Shown here: in pieces, positions 18,256 to 27,710 of the stretch
How positions within the stretch are numbered: position 1 is the stretch's first letter
How the letters are laid out: each line of letters begins with the position of its first letter
NCBI RefSeq assembly: GCF_026239695.1
Contig: NZ_JAPIVS010000004.1
Coordinates: 434,001-498,000 of the forward strand
Direction: 5' to 3'
Source: Pedobacter sp. MC2016-15
GTDB lineage: Bacteria; Bacteroidota; Bacteroidia; Sphingobacteriales; Sphingobacteriaceae
DNA: 64,000 bases
Notes under the pieces: model-generated
Database searches by the model: none
What the model saw: only the letters and a program-made list of their open reading frames with translations
Told to the model about the DNA's origin: nothing
Position numbers and translations under genes: made by a program

Positions 18256-21147
18256 ATGGAAAACGCAAAAAAACTGGTGCTGAAGACCTTGAAATGGCTC
18301 GGCATCTTCATCGTATCTATTCTGTTCCTGATGTTTATTATTCCAATCCTGTTTCCGGGAACTATTTCTGAGCAGGTAAAAATATTTGCCAATAAACGTC
18401 TGGCAGGCAAGCTGGATTACAAGAAAACTCATCTTACCTTTTTCAGGCATTTTCCATCTCTGACGGTGTCTGTAGATGACCTGTTGCTGCAGGGCTCAAA
18501 ACCCTTTCAGCAGGATACGCTGCTTGCTGCAAAGGAAGTGGCGGTTGGTATCAATCTGAAAAACCTGATCTTTGATGGAGAGGTAAAGATTGACGAGATC
18601 TATGTTACGGATGCTTTTGCCAATGTTTACATCAACAGTAAAGGACAGGCCAACTATAACGTTTATATCTCCAGCCCTTCTGAAAGTCCGAAGGATACTA
18701 CAGGAAAAGGCACATCTGTGAAGCTGGATCTGATAAAATTCCGGAACTGGCGTATCAAATACAATGACCACCCTGCAAAAATCTTAGTGGATGCAAAAGG
18801 ACTTAACTACACCGGCCGCGGGGGATTGAGTGAAGATATTTTTGATCTGAAGACTGATCTGGCTATTGATCAGCTGGACTTTAGCATGGACAGGATTTAT
18901 TATGCGCGACAAAAATATCTGCGTGCCGATCTGATTACCAGGATCAATACGGATGCACTGACTTTTGTACTGAGGAAAAACGAGTTAAAGATCAATGATC
19001 TTCCGCTCAAATTTACGGGTTTCGTCACTATCCTCAAAGATGGCTATAACCTGGATATTAAAGCTGCCTCTGAAAAAACGACGATCCGGGATATGATTTC
19101 TGTACTGCCACCGCAGTTCCTGGACTGGGCCAAAGACACCAAAATTGAGGGTAACAGTGATTTGTATTTTAGTCTCAAAGGTCAGTTCAGTGAACCCAGG
19201 AAACTTAAACCGAGATTTACAGCACGGCTATTCGTTAACGATGGTACGATCTCCAGTGCAAAAGCTCCGGTGCCGATGAATAATCTCAATGTCGACCTGA
19301 ATATTGATGCTCCGGCTTTAGACCCTGAACAACTGACACTGGACCTGAAGAAGTTCAGCTTCGACCTTGGCGACAAAAATAATTTCAGGGCAGTGGTGAA
19401 AACCAAAGGATTGAGTGAGATGATGATCAATGCTGATGCAAAGGGAGCACTCAACCTGCAGACGCTTGATGAAGCGCTGGGTTTAAAAGATCTGGAACTT
19501 AAAGGTCTGATGAATGCCGATGTGAAGGCAAACGGAATCTTCAGCATGGATAAAAAGCTATTCCCGAAAACCAATGGATACATAGATCTGAAAAACGGAT
19601 GGGTAAAAACTGCATCTTATCCAAACCCGATCCAGAATATCAACATGACCGCAAACATCAAGAATACGGATGGCACCTTTAGCAGCCTCGGGGTAAAACT
19701 TGATCCCTTTAAATTTGATTTTGAAGGAAATCCGGTCTTTGTGAATGCTGACCTGCAGAACTTTGAGGACTTACTCTATAAGGTCCGTGCAAAAGGGGTA
19801 TTGAATATTGGAAGAATATATCAGGTGTTTGCGAGAAAAGGTTTGGACATTAGTGGTCTGATTACAGCCGACCTGTCGCTGAATGGCCGTCAGAGTTACG
19901 CTACGACGGGTCAGTACAGCAAGCTTGATAACAAAGGTACACTGGTCATCAAAAACATTAAAGCCAATACATCATACATGCCGAAGCCTTTTTACTTGAA
20001 AGAGGGGAACTTCGAGTTTGAGAACGAGAAAATGTGGTTCAGGAAATTCTATGCCACCTATGGAAAGTCGGATTTCTCTCTGAACGGACATCTCCTGAAT
20101 ACGATCAATTATTTTCTGGAACGTAAGGGAACGCTTCATGGAAATTTTGTATTGAACTCGAACTATATCCTGGTGGATGAGTTTATGGCGCTGAAGAGTG
20201 GGGATAATGACGACAAATCTATAGAGATTGAGTATGCCAAAGCCGAAAATCCTAAGAGCAGTGGGGTAGTCATCGTTCCGAAAAATCTGGATGTTTCCCT
20301 TGCGGCCAATGCAAAAAAGGTGGAATTTCAGGGATTGAACATCGGACAGCTTAAAGGAATGGCTGCAGTAAAAGGGGGGCAGATTTATCTGAAAAATACA
20401 TCATTTGATATCGCGGGAAGCCGGATGAACATTGATGCCCGTTATCAGGACGAATCGCCGCTGACGGCCAACTTTGATGTCGGCTTTAAAGTGCAGGACT
20501 TTAATGTGCAAAGGGCATACAAAGAAATTGACATGATGCGTAAGCTGGCTACTTCTGCAAAAGACGTTAGCGGGATTGTGTCATTGGATTACAAGCTGAA
20601 GGGCGACTTTGATGAAAATATGAGTCCTATCTATCCGTCTCTTGAAGGTGGTGGTGTGGTCAACCTTCGCGATGTAGCGGTAAAAAATTACAAGATGCTT
20701 TCTGTCATTGGCGACAAAGTTGGCGCTGACGCTTTTAATGACCCGGATATGAAAGGTGTAAATATTGAAACGCATATCAAGAATAACCTGATCCATATTG
20801 ATGAATTTGCTTTCAAGGTGTCTGTACTCAGACCAGCAATCAGCGGAACGGTAAGTTTGAACGGACTGCTGGATGTATTGGTGAAAGTTGGTCTGCCGCC
20901 TGCAGGCTGGATTGGTGTGCCTGTTGTAGTTACCGGTACGCAGGAAAAACCTGAGATTAAGGTATTCAGCAGAACAGGTCAGGGTATTGTGGATGCCTTA
21001 TACAACAGGAAAAACAATAATATCGTCCGTGCCGAGAAACGTGATGTAAAGAAATCCGGCAGGGAGCAGCGTAAAGAGAAAAGGGAACAGGAAAAGAAAG
21101 CTGAAAAAGCCGAGGAACGCCTGGAGAAAAACCTGAAAAAGAATTAA
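18256..21147 (+). CDS. AsmA-like family protein
   Basis: The 963-residue protein has one N-terminal membrane anchor (WLGIFIVSILFLMFIIPILF) and a very long periplasmic region of repeated beta strands typical of AsmA, TamB and related bridge-like proteins. An AsmA C-terminal-type region lies at about 700-900 (KYQ/ARYQDESPLTANFDV, GVVNLRDVAVKNY). The last 40 residues are highly charged Lys/Glu, probably helical. These proteins are implicated in outer-membrane lipid transport and assembly. It is followed 36 bases later by the Crp/Fnr gene, whose start region forms a hairpin. Confidence 0.85.
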   Translation: MENAKKLVLKTLKWLGIFIVSILFLMFIIPILFPGTISEQVKIFANKRLAGKLDYKKTHLTFFRHFPSLTVSVDDLLLQGSKPFQQDTLLAAKEVAVGINLKNLIFDGEVKIDEIYVTDAFANVYINSKGQANYNVYISSPSESPKDTTGKGTSVKLDLIKFRNWRIKYNDHPAKILVDAKGLNYTGRGGLSEDIFDLKTDLAIDQLDFSMDRIYYARQKYLRADLITRINTDALTFVLRKNELKINDLPLKFTGFVTILKDGYNLDIKAASEKTTIRDMISVLPPQFLDWAKDTKIEGNSDLYFSLKGQFSEPRKLKPRFTARLFVNDGTISSAKAPVPMNNLNVDLNIDAPALDPEQLTLDLKKFSFDLGDKNNFRAVVKTKGLSEMMINADAKGALNLQTLDEALGLKDLELKGLMNADVKANGIFSMDKKLFPKTNGYIDLKNGWVKTASYPNPIQNINMTANIKNTDGTFSSLGVKLDPFKFDFEGNPVFVNADLQNFEDLLYKVRAKGVLNIGRIYQVFARKGLDISGLITADLSLNGRQSYATTGQYSKLDNKGTLVIKNIKANTSYMPKPFYLKEGNFEFENEKMWFRKFYATYGKSDFSLNGHLLNTINYFLERKGTLHGNFVLNSNYILVDEFMALKSGDNDDKSIEIEYAKAENPKSSGVVIVPKNLDVSLAANAKKVEFQGLNIGQLKGMAAVKGGQIYLKNTSFDIAGSRMNIDARYQDESPLTANFDVGFKVQDFNVQRAYKEIDMMRKLATSAKDVSGIVSLDYKLKGDFDENMSPIYPSLEGGGVVNLRDVAVKNYKMLSVIGDKVGADAFNDPDMKGVNIETHIKNNLIHIDEFAFKVSVLRPAISGTVSLNGLLDVLVKVGLPPAGWIGVPVVVTGTQEKPEIKVFSRTGQGIVDALYNRKNNNIVRAEKRDVKKSGREQRKEKREQEKKAEKAEERLEKNLKKN

Positions 21148-21148
21148 C

Positions 21149-21197
21149 AAATTTGGATACATTTGGTCAGCGACCCTGACCTTATGTATCCAAATTT
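21149..21197 (+). promoter_or_regulatory. Long hairpin spanning the Crp/Fnr start codon
   Basis: A 14-bp arm at 21149-21162 (AAATTTGGATACAT) pairs exactly with 21184-21197. A 6-bp inner stem GGTCAG/CTGACC at 21165-21170 and 21176-21181 has a 5-base loop, with a symmetric TT/TT internal bulge. The ATG at 21184-21186 lies inside the right arm. No T-run follows, so simple termination is unlikely. It could hide the start codon in mRNA or be a palindromic operator. Confidence 0.75.
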
Positions 21198-21756
21198 CCT
21201 TGCCCACATCAAAAAATTGATTTCTTTAAATGCTGAAGAGGAAGAGCTGCTGTTGTCCGGTATCAAAACTCTAAACGTTAAAAAGAAAGATTTTCTGCTC
21301 AAAGAAGGTCAGGTCTGCAAGGCAAATTACTTTGTGGAGCAGGGGCTGATCAGGATGTATTTTATAAACGAGAAGGGTATTGAACAGGTTACCCAGTTTG
21401 CCCTTGAGAACTGGTGGATTGCCGACTATATGAGTCTGACCACACAGGGTAGCTCTCATTTCTATATCCAGGCGGTAGAAAACTCTACCATCATTGCCAT
21501 AGAACACCATAAACAGGAAAAACTGCTGGAGAAAATTCCGCAACTTGAACGTTACTTTCGCCTGATGATGCAACGTGCCTATGCGGCGGCTCAGATGCGG
21601 GTGAAGTTTTTTCATGTGCATACCAAAGAAGAAAACTACCGGCATTTCATCAGCATGTTCCCGCAATTTGTTCAGCGCATTCCGCAGTATATGCTGGCCT
21701 CTTATTTAGGTCTTACACCAGAATATCTGAGTGAATTGAGGAAAAAGCAACCGTAG
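21184..21756 (+). CDS. Crp/Fnr family transcriptional regulator
   Basis: The 190-residue protein has an N-terminal cyclic-nucleotide-type sensor fold at about 20-120 (FLLKEGQVCKANYFVEQGLIRMYF) and a short C-terminal winged-helix end (YMLASYLGLTPEYLSELRKK). ATG 21184 is the only good start; the alternative is TTG 21163. No Fnr cysteine cluster is visible, so it is not an Fe-S oxygen sensor of the classic type. The next gene encodes an AhpD-like protein, and such pairs are common in Bacteroidota, with the regulator likely controlling its neighbour. The start codon is embedded in a long hairpin. Confidence 0.92.
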   Translation: MYPNFLAHIKKLISLNAEEEELLLSGIKTLNVKKKDFLLKEGQVCKANYFVEQGLIRMYFINEKGIEQVTQFALENWWIADYMSLTTQGSSHFYIQAVENSTIIAIEHHKQEKLLEKIPQLERYFRLMMQRAYAAAQMRVKFFHVHTKEENYRHFISMFPQFVQRIPQYMLASYLGLTPEYLSELRKKQP

Positions 21757-21833
21757 CCGCATTTCTTAAACCAGCTTAAGTTTTTTGAACCGCCTTCTCC
21801 GGATCTTTGATTCATCAATTAATCATTAAAGAA

Positions 21834-22274
21834 ATGGAAAAGAGAATAAACATTGCGAACATTGAACCTGCAGCTTATAAAGCGCTGCTTGGATTGGAAA
21901 ATTACCTGGGTACTACCAGCATCAGTAAAACTTTGAAGGAACTGATCAAAATCAGGGCATCCCAGATCAACGGTTGTGCCTTCTGTATCAACATGCATAC
22001 CGTAGATGCAAGAAAAAATGGTGAGACAGAACAGAGAATTTACCTGCTGAATGCCTGGAGAGAAGCTCATGGGATCTATACAGATGAGGAAAGAGCTGTA
22101 CTGGCACTGACAGAGGAGATGACATTGATTGCCAATGGTGGTCTGTCAAATGAAACTTATCAAAAGCTAAAATCATTTTATGATGATACCCAGCTGGCGC
22201 AACTGATGACTGCTGTGATCACCATCAACGGCTGGAACAGGCTGGCTATTGCTACGGAATTAGCTCCCCAGTAA
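21834..22274 (+). CDS. Carboxymuconolactone decarboxylase/AhpD-like protein
   Basis: From ATG 21834 the product has 146 residues; an upstream TTG at 21807 is less likely. The AhpD core motif is CAFCINMHTVDAR, with redox cysteines C48 and C51 and H55. AhpD-type proteins are alkylhydroperoxidase-like thiol enzymes acting on peroxides or related substrates. It lies 77 bases behind the Crp/Fnr gene in the same direction, suggesting a peroxide or redox stress function under that regulator. The specific substrate is unknown. Confidence 0.92.
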   Translation: MEKRINIANIEPAAYKALLGLENYLGTTSISKTLKELIKIRASQINGCAFCINMHTVDARKNGETEQRIYLLNAWREAHGIYTDEERAVLALTEEMTLIANGGLSNETYQKLKSFYDDTQLAQLMTAVITINGWNRLAIATELAPQ

Positions 22275-22314
22275 TAGAGTTGACTGAGCGCTTTCTCATT
22301 TCATAGCTACATTT

Positions 22315-24462
22315 TTGTTATCTTTGAGCTTGAAAAAGCGCTTCACACAGATCCCCTTAAGATTTTCACAGGAGAAATCTTCCTTTCTTGATTTCCTGCG
22401 TGGTGAACATTTTTCTGATGCCCTGAGAAACACGATCTCTGTCATTGTTCCATTGGTTGTATTTTTTGCTGCGGGCAATAAGGAGGCCGCAATTGGGATC
22501 GCTGCAACAGTTTTATTGATTTGTCTTACTGATTTGCCTGATAACAGGACCCATAAAATCAGGACTGCGCTGAGCAGTATTGTAGTGTTTACGGTCACCG
22601 CTTTTATCGTCGCCTGTACTGTTAAGTTGCCTGCATTAGCAGCAATCACACTTGTTGCCGCTGCCTTTTTCCTGTCGATGCTCAGTGTTTTCGGTGATAA
22701 GATGTCTGTGATTGGTAGCGTAGCTATTGTGTTGGCAACAGTAGTTTTCGGCATAAAGCCAGCAAATCCCTACCTGTTTACGGCCTATGTTGCCATTGGT
22801 GGTATCTGGTATTTCCTGCTCAGCGTCATTCAGTCCCAGATCAGTCCGTACCGATCATTGAACCATGCCATCCTTTTATGCCTCAAGACCAGTACACTTT
22901 ATTTGAGGGAAAAGGCAAAATATTATAACCTGGATATTCCTTTTGATCAGCAACAGACTACTGCAATCAAACTGCATGTAGCCATCAACCAGCAACATGA
23001 GTATTTAAGAAGTCTCCTGCTGACGGATAACCTGACCATGAATATCAAAAATGAAAATGGACAGGTGTTATTAGGGCGTGCTCTACTGCTGATCGATCTG
23101 CATGAGCGGCTCAATGCGCTCAGTTTCGATTATACCTATATCAGAAATACCATGGCTGATACTGCAGCGCTGAAGACAGTGCATGATCTGATCAACCTGC
23201 TCGGAACGGAAATGGATCTGATCTATAAACGCAGTAAAGTCAGCAGTTCCTATTTAATTCATGATTTTAATCATGCCATGTTTACGGCGAAAAGGTCTCA
23301 GCTGGATGCAGAATCGGGAAATCTTAATGCAGCTCAATTACACATTGTTGAGGGGCTGACGAAGAATCTTGATCAGATTGCAGAGGTACTGGAGCAAATT
23401 ACGGCAAATGTGCCCTCACAGAAACTGAGTGTAGAAGATAACTTGGGAACCATCGCCTATGATCAGTTTGTAGACCGTAGCGCTCCCGTCACCCGTTCTG
23501 CACTGTCATTCAGTTCGCCGGTATTCAGGTTTTCGCTGCGGCTGGCCATTTCCTTTGCCATTACATTTTTGTTCCTCATGGCTATTGGAAAATCTGACTA
23601 TGGATACTGGACATTTTTAACGATCGCGGTTGTTTCAAGGCCAGGTTTTGCACAGACAAAAAAGCGGAATATCCAGCGGCTGGAGGGGAGTCTAAGTGGT
23701 TTGCTGGTGGCGGTGCTGCTATGTTTTCTGATCAGTTCCAATGTTGTGATTCTGGCGCTGGTGGCTATTTCATTGCTTGGGTTTTATGGTACGACCAGGT
23801 TAAATTATGGGGTAAGTGCATTTTTTGTTACCCTCACCGTGACCATGGTACTGGTGGTATATACCGGGCAGATCAACCATATCATGCTTTCGCGCTTTAT
23901 CTATACACTTGCAGGCTGTTTTGTATCACTGGCAACGATCTTTCTTTTTCCGATATGGGATGCCACACGTTTACATGAGATGATTGGATGGGCAGTAACC
24001 GACAGCTGTGAATATCTTAAGGCTGCGGTTGAAAAGCACAGCCATGCTGCGCGGGATATCACCCATGAACGGTTGTCCAGGAAACTGGCGAATGTGGCGA
24101 TTTATAGATTTTCGCAGGCTTTGGATAATGCATCTGTGGAGCCGCTGGCAAAGAGAATTAATATCAGCGCAATGAAATCCATGCGCCAGATCCTGTACAA
24201 AATAAATGCGGTAATTACCTCCATTTATTTATCCAGCGATCAATTCAGCCTGGATACACCTGATCAGGAAAAGATAGGGGAGATCATAGGAAAACTCCTG
24301 AACAGGGATACTGCGATGGATCCTGTTCCCGTATCTGATATACCTAGCGCTGGCGAATTCAAAACAGGTATCGAGAATTTCCAGGAAAAGCTCGCCCATC
24401 TGGATTCACTTTCCGGCGATTTCCGGTTGTGCTGGCAGGAATTAAACAGCGGATCTGCCTAA
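22315..24462 (+). CDS. FUSC family (YccS/YhfK-like) inner membrane protein
   Basis: The 715-residue frame has two membrane blocks: about six helices at residues 40-165 (ISVIVPLVVFFAAGN, AAIGIAATVLLICL) and another six at about 400-545 (FSLRLAISFAITFLFLMAIG), each followed by a long cytoplasmic helical domain. This double layout is that of fusaric-acid resistance/YccS proteins, presumed exporters of aromatic acids or other compounds. No ATG is available before the first helix; TTG at 22315, 22324 or 22330 must start it. TATCTTTG at 22319-22326 looks like a -7 box, which would favour TTG 22330. It converges with rpoN, overlapping by 4 bases. Confidence 0.85.
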   Translation: MLSLSLKKRFTQIPLRFSQEKSSFLDFLRGEHFSDALRNTISVIVPLVVFFAAGNKEAAIGIAATVLLICLTDLPDNRTHKIRTALSSIVVFTVTAFIVACTVKLPALAAITLVAAAFFLSMLSVFGDKMSVIGSVAIVLATVVFGIKPANPYLFTAYVAIGGIWYFLLSVIQSQISPYRSLNHAILLCLKTSTLYLREKAKYYNLDIPFDQQQTTAIKLHVAINQQHEYLRSLLLTDNLTMNIKNENGQVLLGRALLLIDLHERLNALSFDYTYIRNTMADTAALKTVHDLINLLGTEMDLIYKRSKVSSSYLIHDFNHAMFTAKRSQLDAESGNLNAAQLHIVEGLTKNLDQIAEVLEQITANVPSQKLSVEDNLGTIAYDQFVDRSAPVTRSALSFSSPVFRFSLRLAISFAITFLFLMAIGKSDYGYWTFLTIAVVSRPGFAQTKKRNIQRLEGSLSGLLVAVLLCFLISSNVVILALVAISLLGFYGTTRLNYGVSAFFVTLTVTMVLVVYTGQINHIMLSRFIYTLAGCFVSLATIFLFPIWDATRLHEMIGWAVTDSCEYLKAAVEKHSHAARDITHERLSRKLANVAIYRFSQALDNASVEPLAKRINISAMKSMRQILYKINAVITSIYLSSDQFSLDTPDQEKIGEIIGKLLNRDTAMDPVPVSDIPSAGEFKTGIENFQEKLAHLDSLSGDFRLCWQELNSGSA

Positions 24463-25931
24463 AGCTCTTTCCTTAATCTCGCTACAGGAATATTCATCTG
24501 TTCCCTGTATTTAGCTACCGTTCTTCTGGCAATGTTATATCCCTGATCCTTTAAGATTTCTGTCAGTTTTTCATCAGCCAGAGGCTTGCGTTTATCTTCA
24601 TTGCCAATGCAATCCTCAAGAATTTTTTTCACCTCTTTATTGGACACTTCTTCGCCGCTTTCAGTTTGTATGGCTTCGGAGAAGAATGATTTCAGCAGGA
24701 ACGTTCCAAATTCTGTCTGCACATATTTGGAGTTGGCTACCCTGGAAACTGTTGAAATATCCATATCGATCTTATCTGCAATATCTTTCAGGATCATCGG
24801 GCGCATTTTACGCTCATCACCTGTCAGCAGATATTCATACTGATACTGCATGATGGCATTCATCGTTTTTAACAAAGTCTGCTGACGTTGTTTAATGGCA
24901 TCGATAAACCATTTGGCAGAATCCAGTTTCTGCTTCACAAACTGCACGGCCTCCTTTAACTTTTTATCCTTCTGGGCAGCCTTGTCATAATGCTCAAACA
25001 TATCAATGTAAGAACGGCTCACCCTCAGCTCAGGAGCGTTTTTTGAATTGAGTGTAAGGATCAGTACCGAATCGTTATTGGAAATATGGAAATCAGGAAT
25101 TACCTGTAATTGTTTTGTAGTTACCTGGTTAGAATCACCCGGTTTCGGATTCAGGCGAAGGATCTCGGCAATGATTTCCTTTAAATCTTCGCTGTTCAGT
25201 CCCAGTGATTTCTCCAGCTTATCGTAGTGTTTACGGGTAAACTCATCAAGATAGTTCTCCACGATCAGGATGGCCTTCTGAATAATCGGATTGAGCGGGT
25301 CTTTTCTACGCAGCTGCAGGGTCAGACATTCCTGCAGATCGCGGGCAGCAATTCCGGGAGGGTCAAAACTCTGGATTACTTTCAGCATTTCCAGTACATC
25401 TTCCTCTTCAACCATGGCGTTTTGTGAAAAGGCCAGGTCGTCAATCATGGAAGTGATGGGCCTTCTGAGATAACCATCGTCATCAAGACTACCGATAATC
25501 TGCTTACCGATAATAAAGTCGCGGTCGGACAGGGGAACAAGGTCAAGCTGTTCCTGCAGACTTTCAAAAAACGTACTTTCTATCGCTATTGGCGTCTCCT
25601 TTTTCTCATCATCATCATCACTGTTATTGTATGATGTACTATAATCATTACCTGCATCATCCTGCAGATAATCATCTACGTTAAACTCATCAACATTTTC
25701 TTCTTTAGAACCACCGTCAAAATCGTCGGGAGTATCATTCAGGTCGTCATATTCTCCTTTAGGTTCTTCAGCGATCATTAAACTTGGGTCTTCGAGCGCT
25801 GGGTTTTCTTCTAATTCTTCTTTTATACGGGTATCAAGTGAAACAGTAGGAACCTGCAGCAATTTGATAAATTGAATTTGCTGCGGAGATAATTTTTGAA
25901 GTAATTTTTGTTGTAAATGTTGTTTAAGCAT
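24459..25931 (-). CDS. rpoN: RNA polymerase sigma-54 factor
   Basis: From the ATG at 25931 the protein has 490 residues beginning MLKQHLQQKLLQKLSPQQIQ, the family N-terminus that contacts enhancer-binding activators; an ATG 11 codons upstream is less likely. The glutamine-rich region I is followed by an acidic, Asp-rich region II (about 60-115), a core-binding domain, a helix-turn-helix and the RpoN box ARRTVAKYREQ close to the C-terminus. It directs polymerase to -24/-12 promoters. It is divergent from mscL across a 285-base gap. Confidence 0.97.
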   Translation of the reverse strand: MLKQHLQQKLLQKLSPQQIQFIKLLQVPTVSLDTRIKEELEENPALEDPSLMIAEEPKGEYDDLNDTPDDFDGGSKEENVDEFNVDDYLQDDAGNDYSTSYNNSDDDDEKKETPIAIESTFFESLQEQLDLVPLSDRDFIIGKQIIGSLDDDGYLRRPITSMIDDLAFSQNAMVEEEDVLEMLKVIQSFDPPGIAARDLQECLTLQLRRKDPLNPIIQKAILIVENYLDEFTRKHYDKLEKSLGLNSEDLKEIIAEILRLNPKPGDSNQVTTKQLQVIPDFHISNNDSVLILTLNSKNAPELRVSRSYIDMFEHYDKAAQKDKKLKEAVQFVKQKLDSAKWFIDAIKQRQQTLLKTMNAIMQYQYEYLLTGDERKMRPMILKDIADKIDMDISTVSRVANSKYVQTEFGTFLLKSFFSEAIQTESGEEVSNKEVKKILEDCIGNEDKRKPLADEKLTEILKDQGYNIARRTVAKYREQMNIPVARLRKEL

Positions 25932-26216
25932 GTTTTGTAGAAATGGTATTTTGACCCGTTTCAAAAATAAGCATTTGGTTTAGATATAAACTATACAGTC
26001 AAGTCTATTATTGTATTTGGCGCTATTTTTTCGATATAATACCCATATTTATGATAAACTTTATATTTTTTATGATACGGGAGGTCATAAAGGGAAGTTT
26101 GCTTTCCTCAAAAGTATCAAATCTGTTTTATAGCTTTTAAGAATACAGGTGCGGAAACACATTATCTTTATGTAAGTTTATACCATAAGTGATATTGTAC
26201 ATAAAATAAATTTATT
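25932..26216. other. Intergenic region between rpoN and mscL
   Basis: The gap is AT-rich and must hold two divergent promoters. TATCTTTA at about 26163-26170 could be the mscL -7 box. No RNA gene or repeat was seen. Confidence 0.3.
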
Positions 26217-26666
26217 ATGAGTTTCGTTAAAGAATTTAAGGAGTTTGCCGTCAAGGGTAATGTGATAGACCTTGCTGTCGGTGTAATTATTGGAGGTGCT
26301 TTTGGAAAGATTGTTACCTCTATGGTGAACGACCTGATTATGCCTCCAATAAGTCTGTTGATTGGTGATAAGGGCTTTACCAACTACTACATTCCACTGA
26401 ACGACAAAGTAAGTGAATTTGTGGCTGCAAACCCGAACGCTTCACTTGAAGATGTGAAAAAGGCCGGTCCTGTATTTGCATGGGGTAATTTTGCTACTGA
26501 AGTGATCAACTTTATCATTTTAGCCTTCATCATATTTTTGATGGTAAAAGCCATTAATTCGATGAAACGCAAGGAAGAGGAAGCCCCTAAAGCTCCGCCT
26601 GCACCATCGAAAGAAGAAACCTTACTAACTGAAATCAGAGACCTGTTGAAAACCAGAACAGTATAA
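26217..26666 (+). CDS. mscL: Large-conductance mechanosensitive channel
   Basis: The 149-residue protein matches MscL throughout. The N-terminal [20 protein letters not shown] helix and first pore helix ([18 protein letters not shown]) are followed by a periplasmic loop, a second helix ([19 protein letters not shown]) and a charged C-terminal helix ([12 protein letters not shown]). It opens under membrane tension to release solutes on hypo-osmotic shock. It is convergent with the ChaN-like gene, with 2 bases between the stops. Confidence 0.97.
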   Translation: MSFVKEFKEFAVKGNVIDLAVGVIIGGAFGKIVTSMVNDLIMPPISLLIGDKGFTNYYIPLNDKVSEFVAANPNASLEDVKKAGPVFAWGNFATEVINFIILAFIIFLMVKAINSMKRKEEEAPKAPPAPSKEETLLTEIRDLLKTRTV

Positions 26667-26668
26667 AG

Positions 26669-27556
26669 TTAATTTACTTTTCCTGAATCGGTTATAATCA
26701 CATAATCTGCAATGGCTGCATACTTTGCGGTGTCTTTTGCATCAGCACTGCCGGCAGAAAAGCAGGATATATTTACTACAGAAAGCCTGGGAGCATACTT
26801 TTTTAGTTGTGCTACCAGGCCTAATTTTTCATCGCTGTGAAACCTGCCGTTCATCTGCAGGATCTTTCTGCCCGGATTGGCCTTTGCATATTTGGCAACA
26901 GACCAGGCCATGGCAGCATCCCATAGGTTCTGGGTCTGATAAATTTTCATGGCGCCCATACTGTGTCCTCCAAGTGTTTCCATAAACTTTTCATGATACC
27001 TGCCGGTTGCGGTATCTACCGGCAGAGGTGGCAGGAAAGCTCTGGATGCCTCAGGAAATTCCTTGAGCTGCGCTAATCCGGCGATTGTTACTGCATTGCT
27101 GTAACGGGTTGCCGCATTTGCTGCAATCACATCCGTATGGGCAGCTTTTGCGATTTCAACTAGCGGCTTGTAATCCTTATAGTTATTCCATGCCTTTGCT
27201 TCTTTGATAAAATTCTTCTCGGAGATCAGGGATAAAAGATATTCATTGATAACCGGCTGTACATCTGTGCCGAACATTTCCATGGACAGTGCTGTCCGGG
27301 GATACATGCGGATCATTCCCTCCAGAATCTTTGCTTCCAGCAAATGCCCGATGGAATCATTGTGTTCTTCGCCAAATACCAGGACATCAACTTTCTTCAG
27401 GTTGCCCAGCAGCTCCTCTGTGCTGATCGTTCTGCCGCTTTTGGTCTCCATGATTTGATAAGAACTGCTATCCTGATTGACTTGCTGTGCAGGCGATGTA
27501 AAATAGGAGAGCAGAACTGGCAGCATTAAAACGGCAAACTGAAGGAGCTTTTTCAT
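26669..27556 (-). CDS. ChaN-like (DUF399) haem-binding/uptake family protein
   Basis: The 295-residue protein has a signal peptide (LLQFAVLMLPVLLSYFTSPAQ). The family motif FGEEHNDSIGHLLE near residue 62 and the closing QMNGRFHSDEKLG are those of ChaN and the related Tiki/TraB-like superfamily, whose His and Glu residues can bind metal or haem. ChaN of Campylobacter is an iron-regulated lipoprotein; this one lacks an obvious lipobox and may be soluble in the periplasm. Iron or haem handling is inferred from the family. Confidence 0.85.
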   Translation of the reverse strand: MKKLLQFAVLMLPVLLSYFTSPAQQVNQDSSSYQIMETKSGRTISTEELLGNLKKVDVLVFGEEHNDSIGHLLEAKILEGMIRMYPRTALSMEMFGTDVQPVINEYLLSLISEKNFIKEAKAWNNYKDYKPLVEIAKAAHTDVIAANAATRYSNAVTIAGLAQLKEFPEASRAFLPPLPVDTATGRYHEKFMETLGGHSMGAMKIYQTQNLWDAAMAWSVAKYAKANPGRKILQMNGRFHSDEKLGLVAQLKKYAPRLSVVNISCFSAGSADAKDTAKYAAIADYVIITDSGKVN

Positions 27557-27710
27557 GTCGGTTTTGGATTAAGAGTATACATGGCGAAGTTAATGAAATA
27601 TTTTACCGGCAGAAAAATGCTGTTCACCGGCTTTTTGCTGTGGTATGGCTGCGCAGTATTTAGAAAGCTCGCATTATACCCTAGTTTAGATGAAAATTAA
27701 GATTAAGGTT

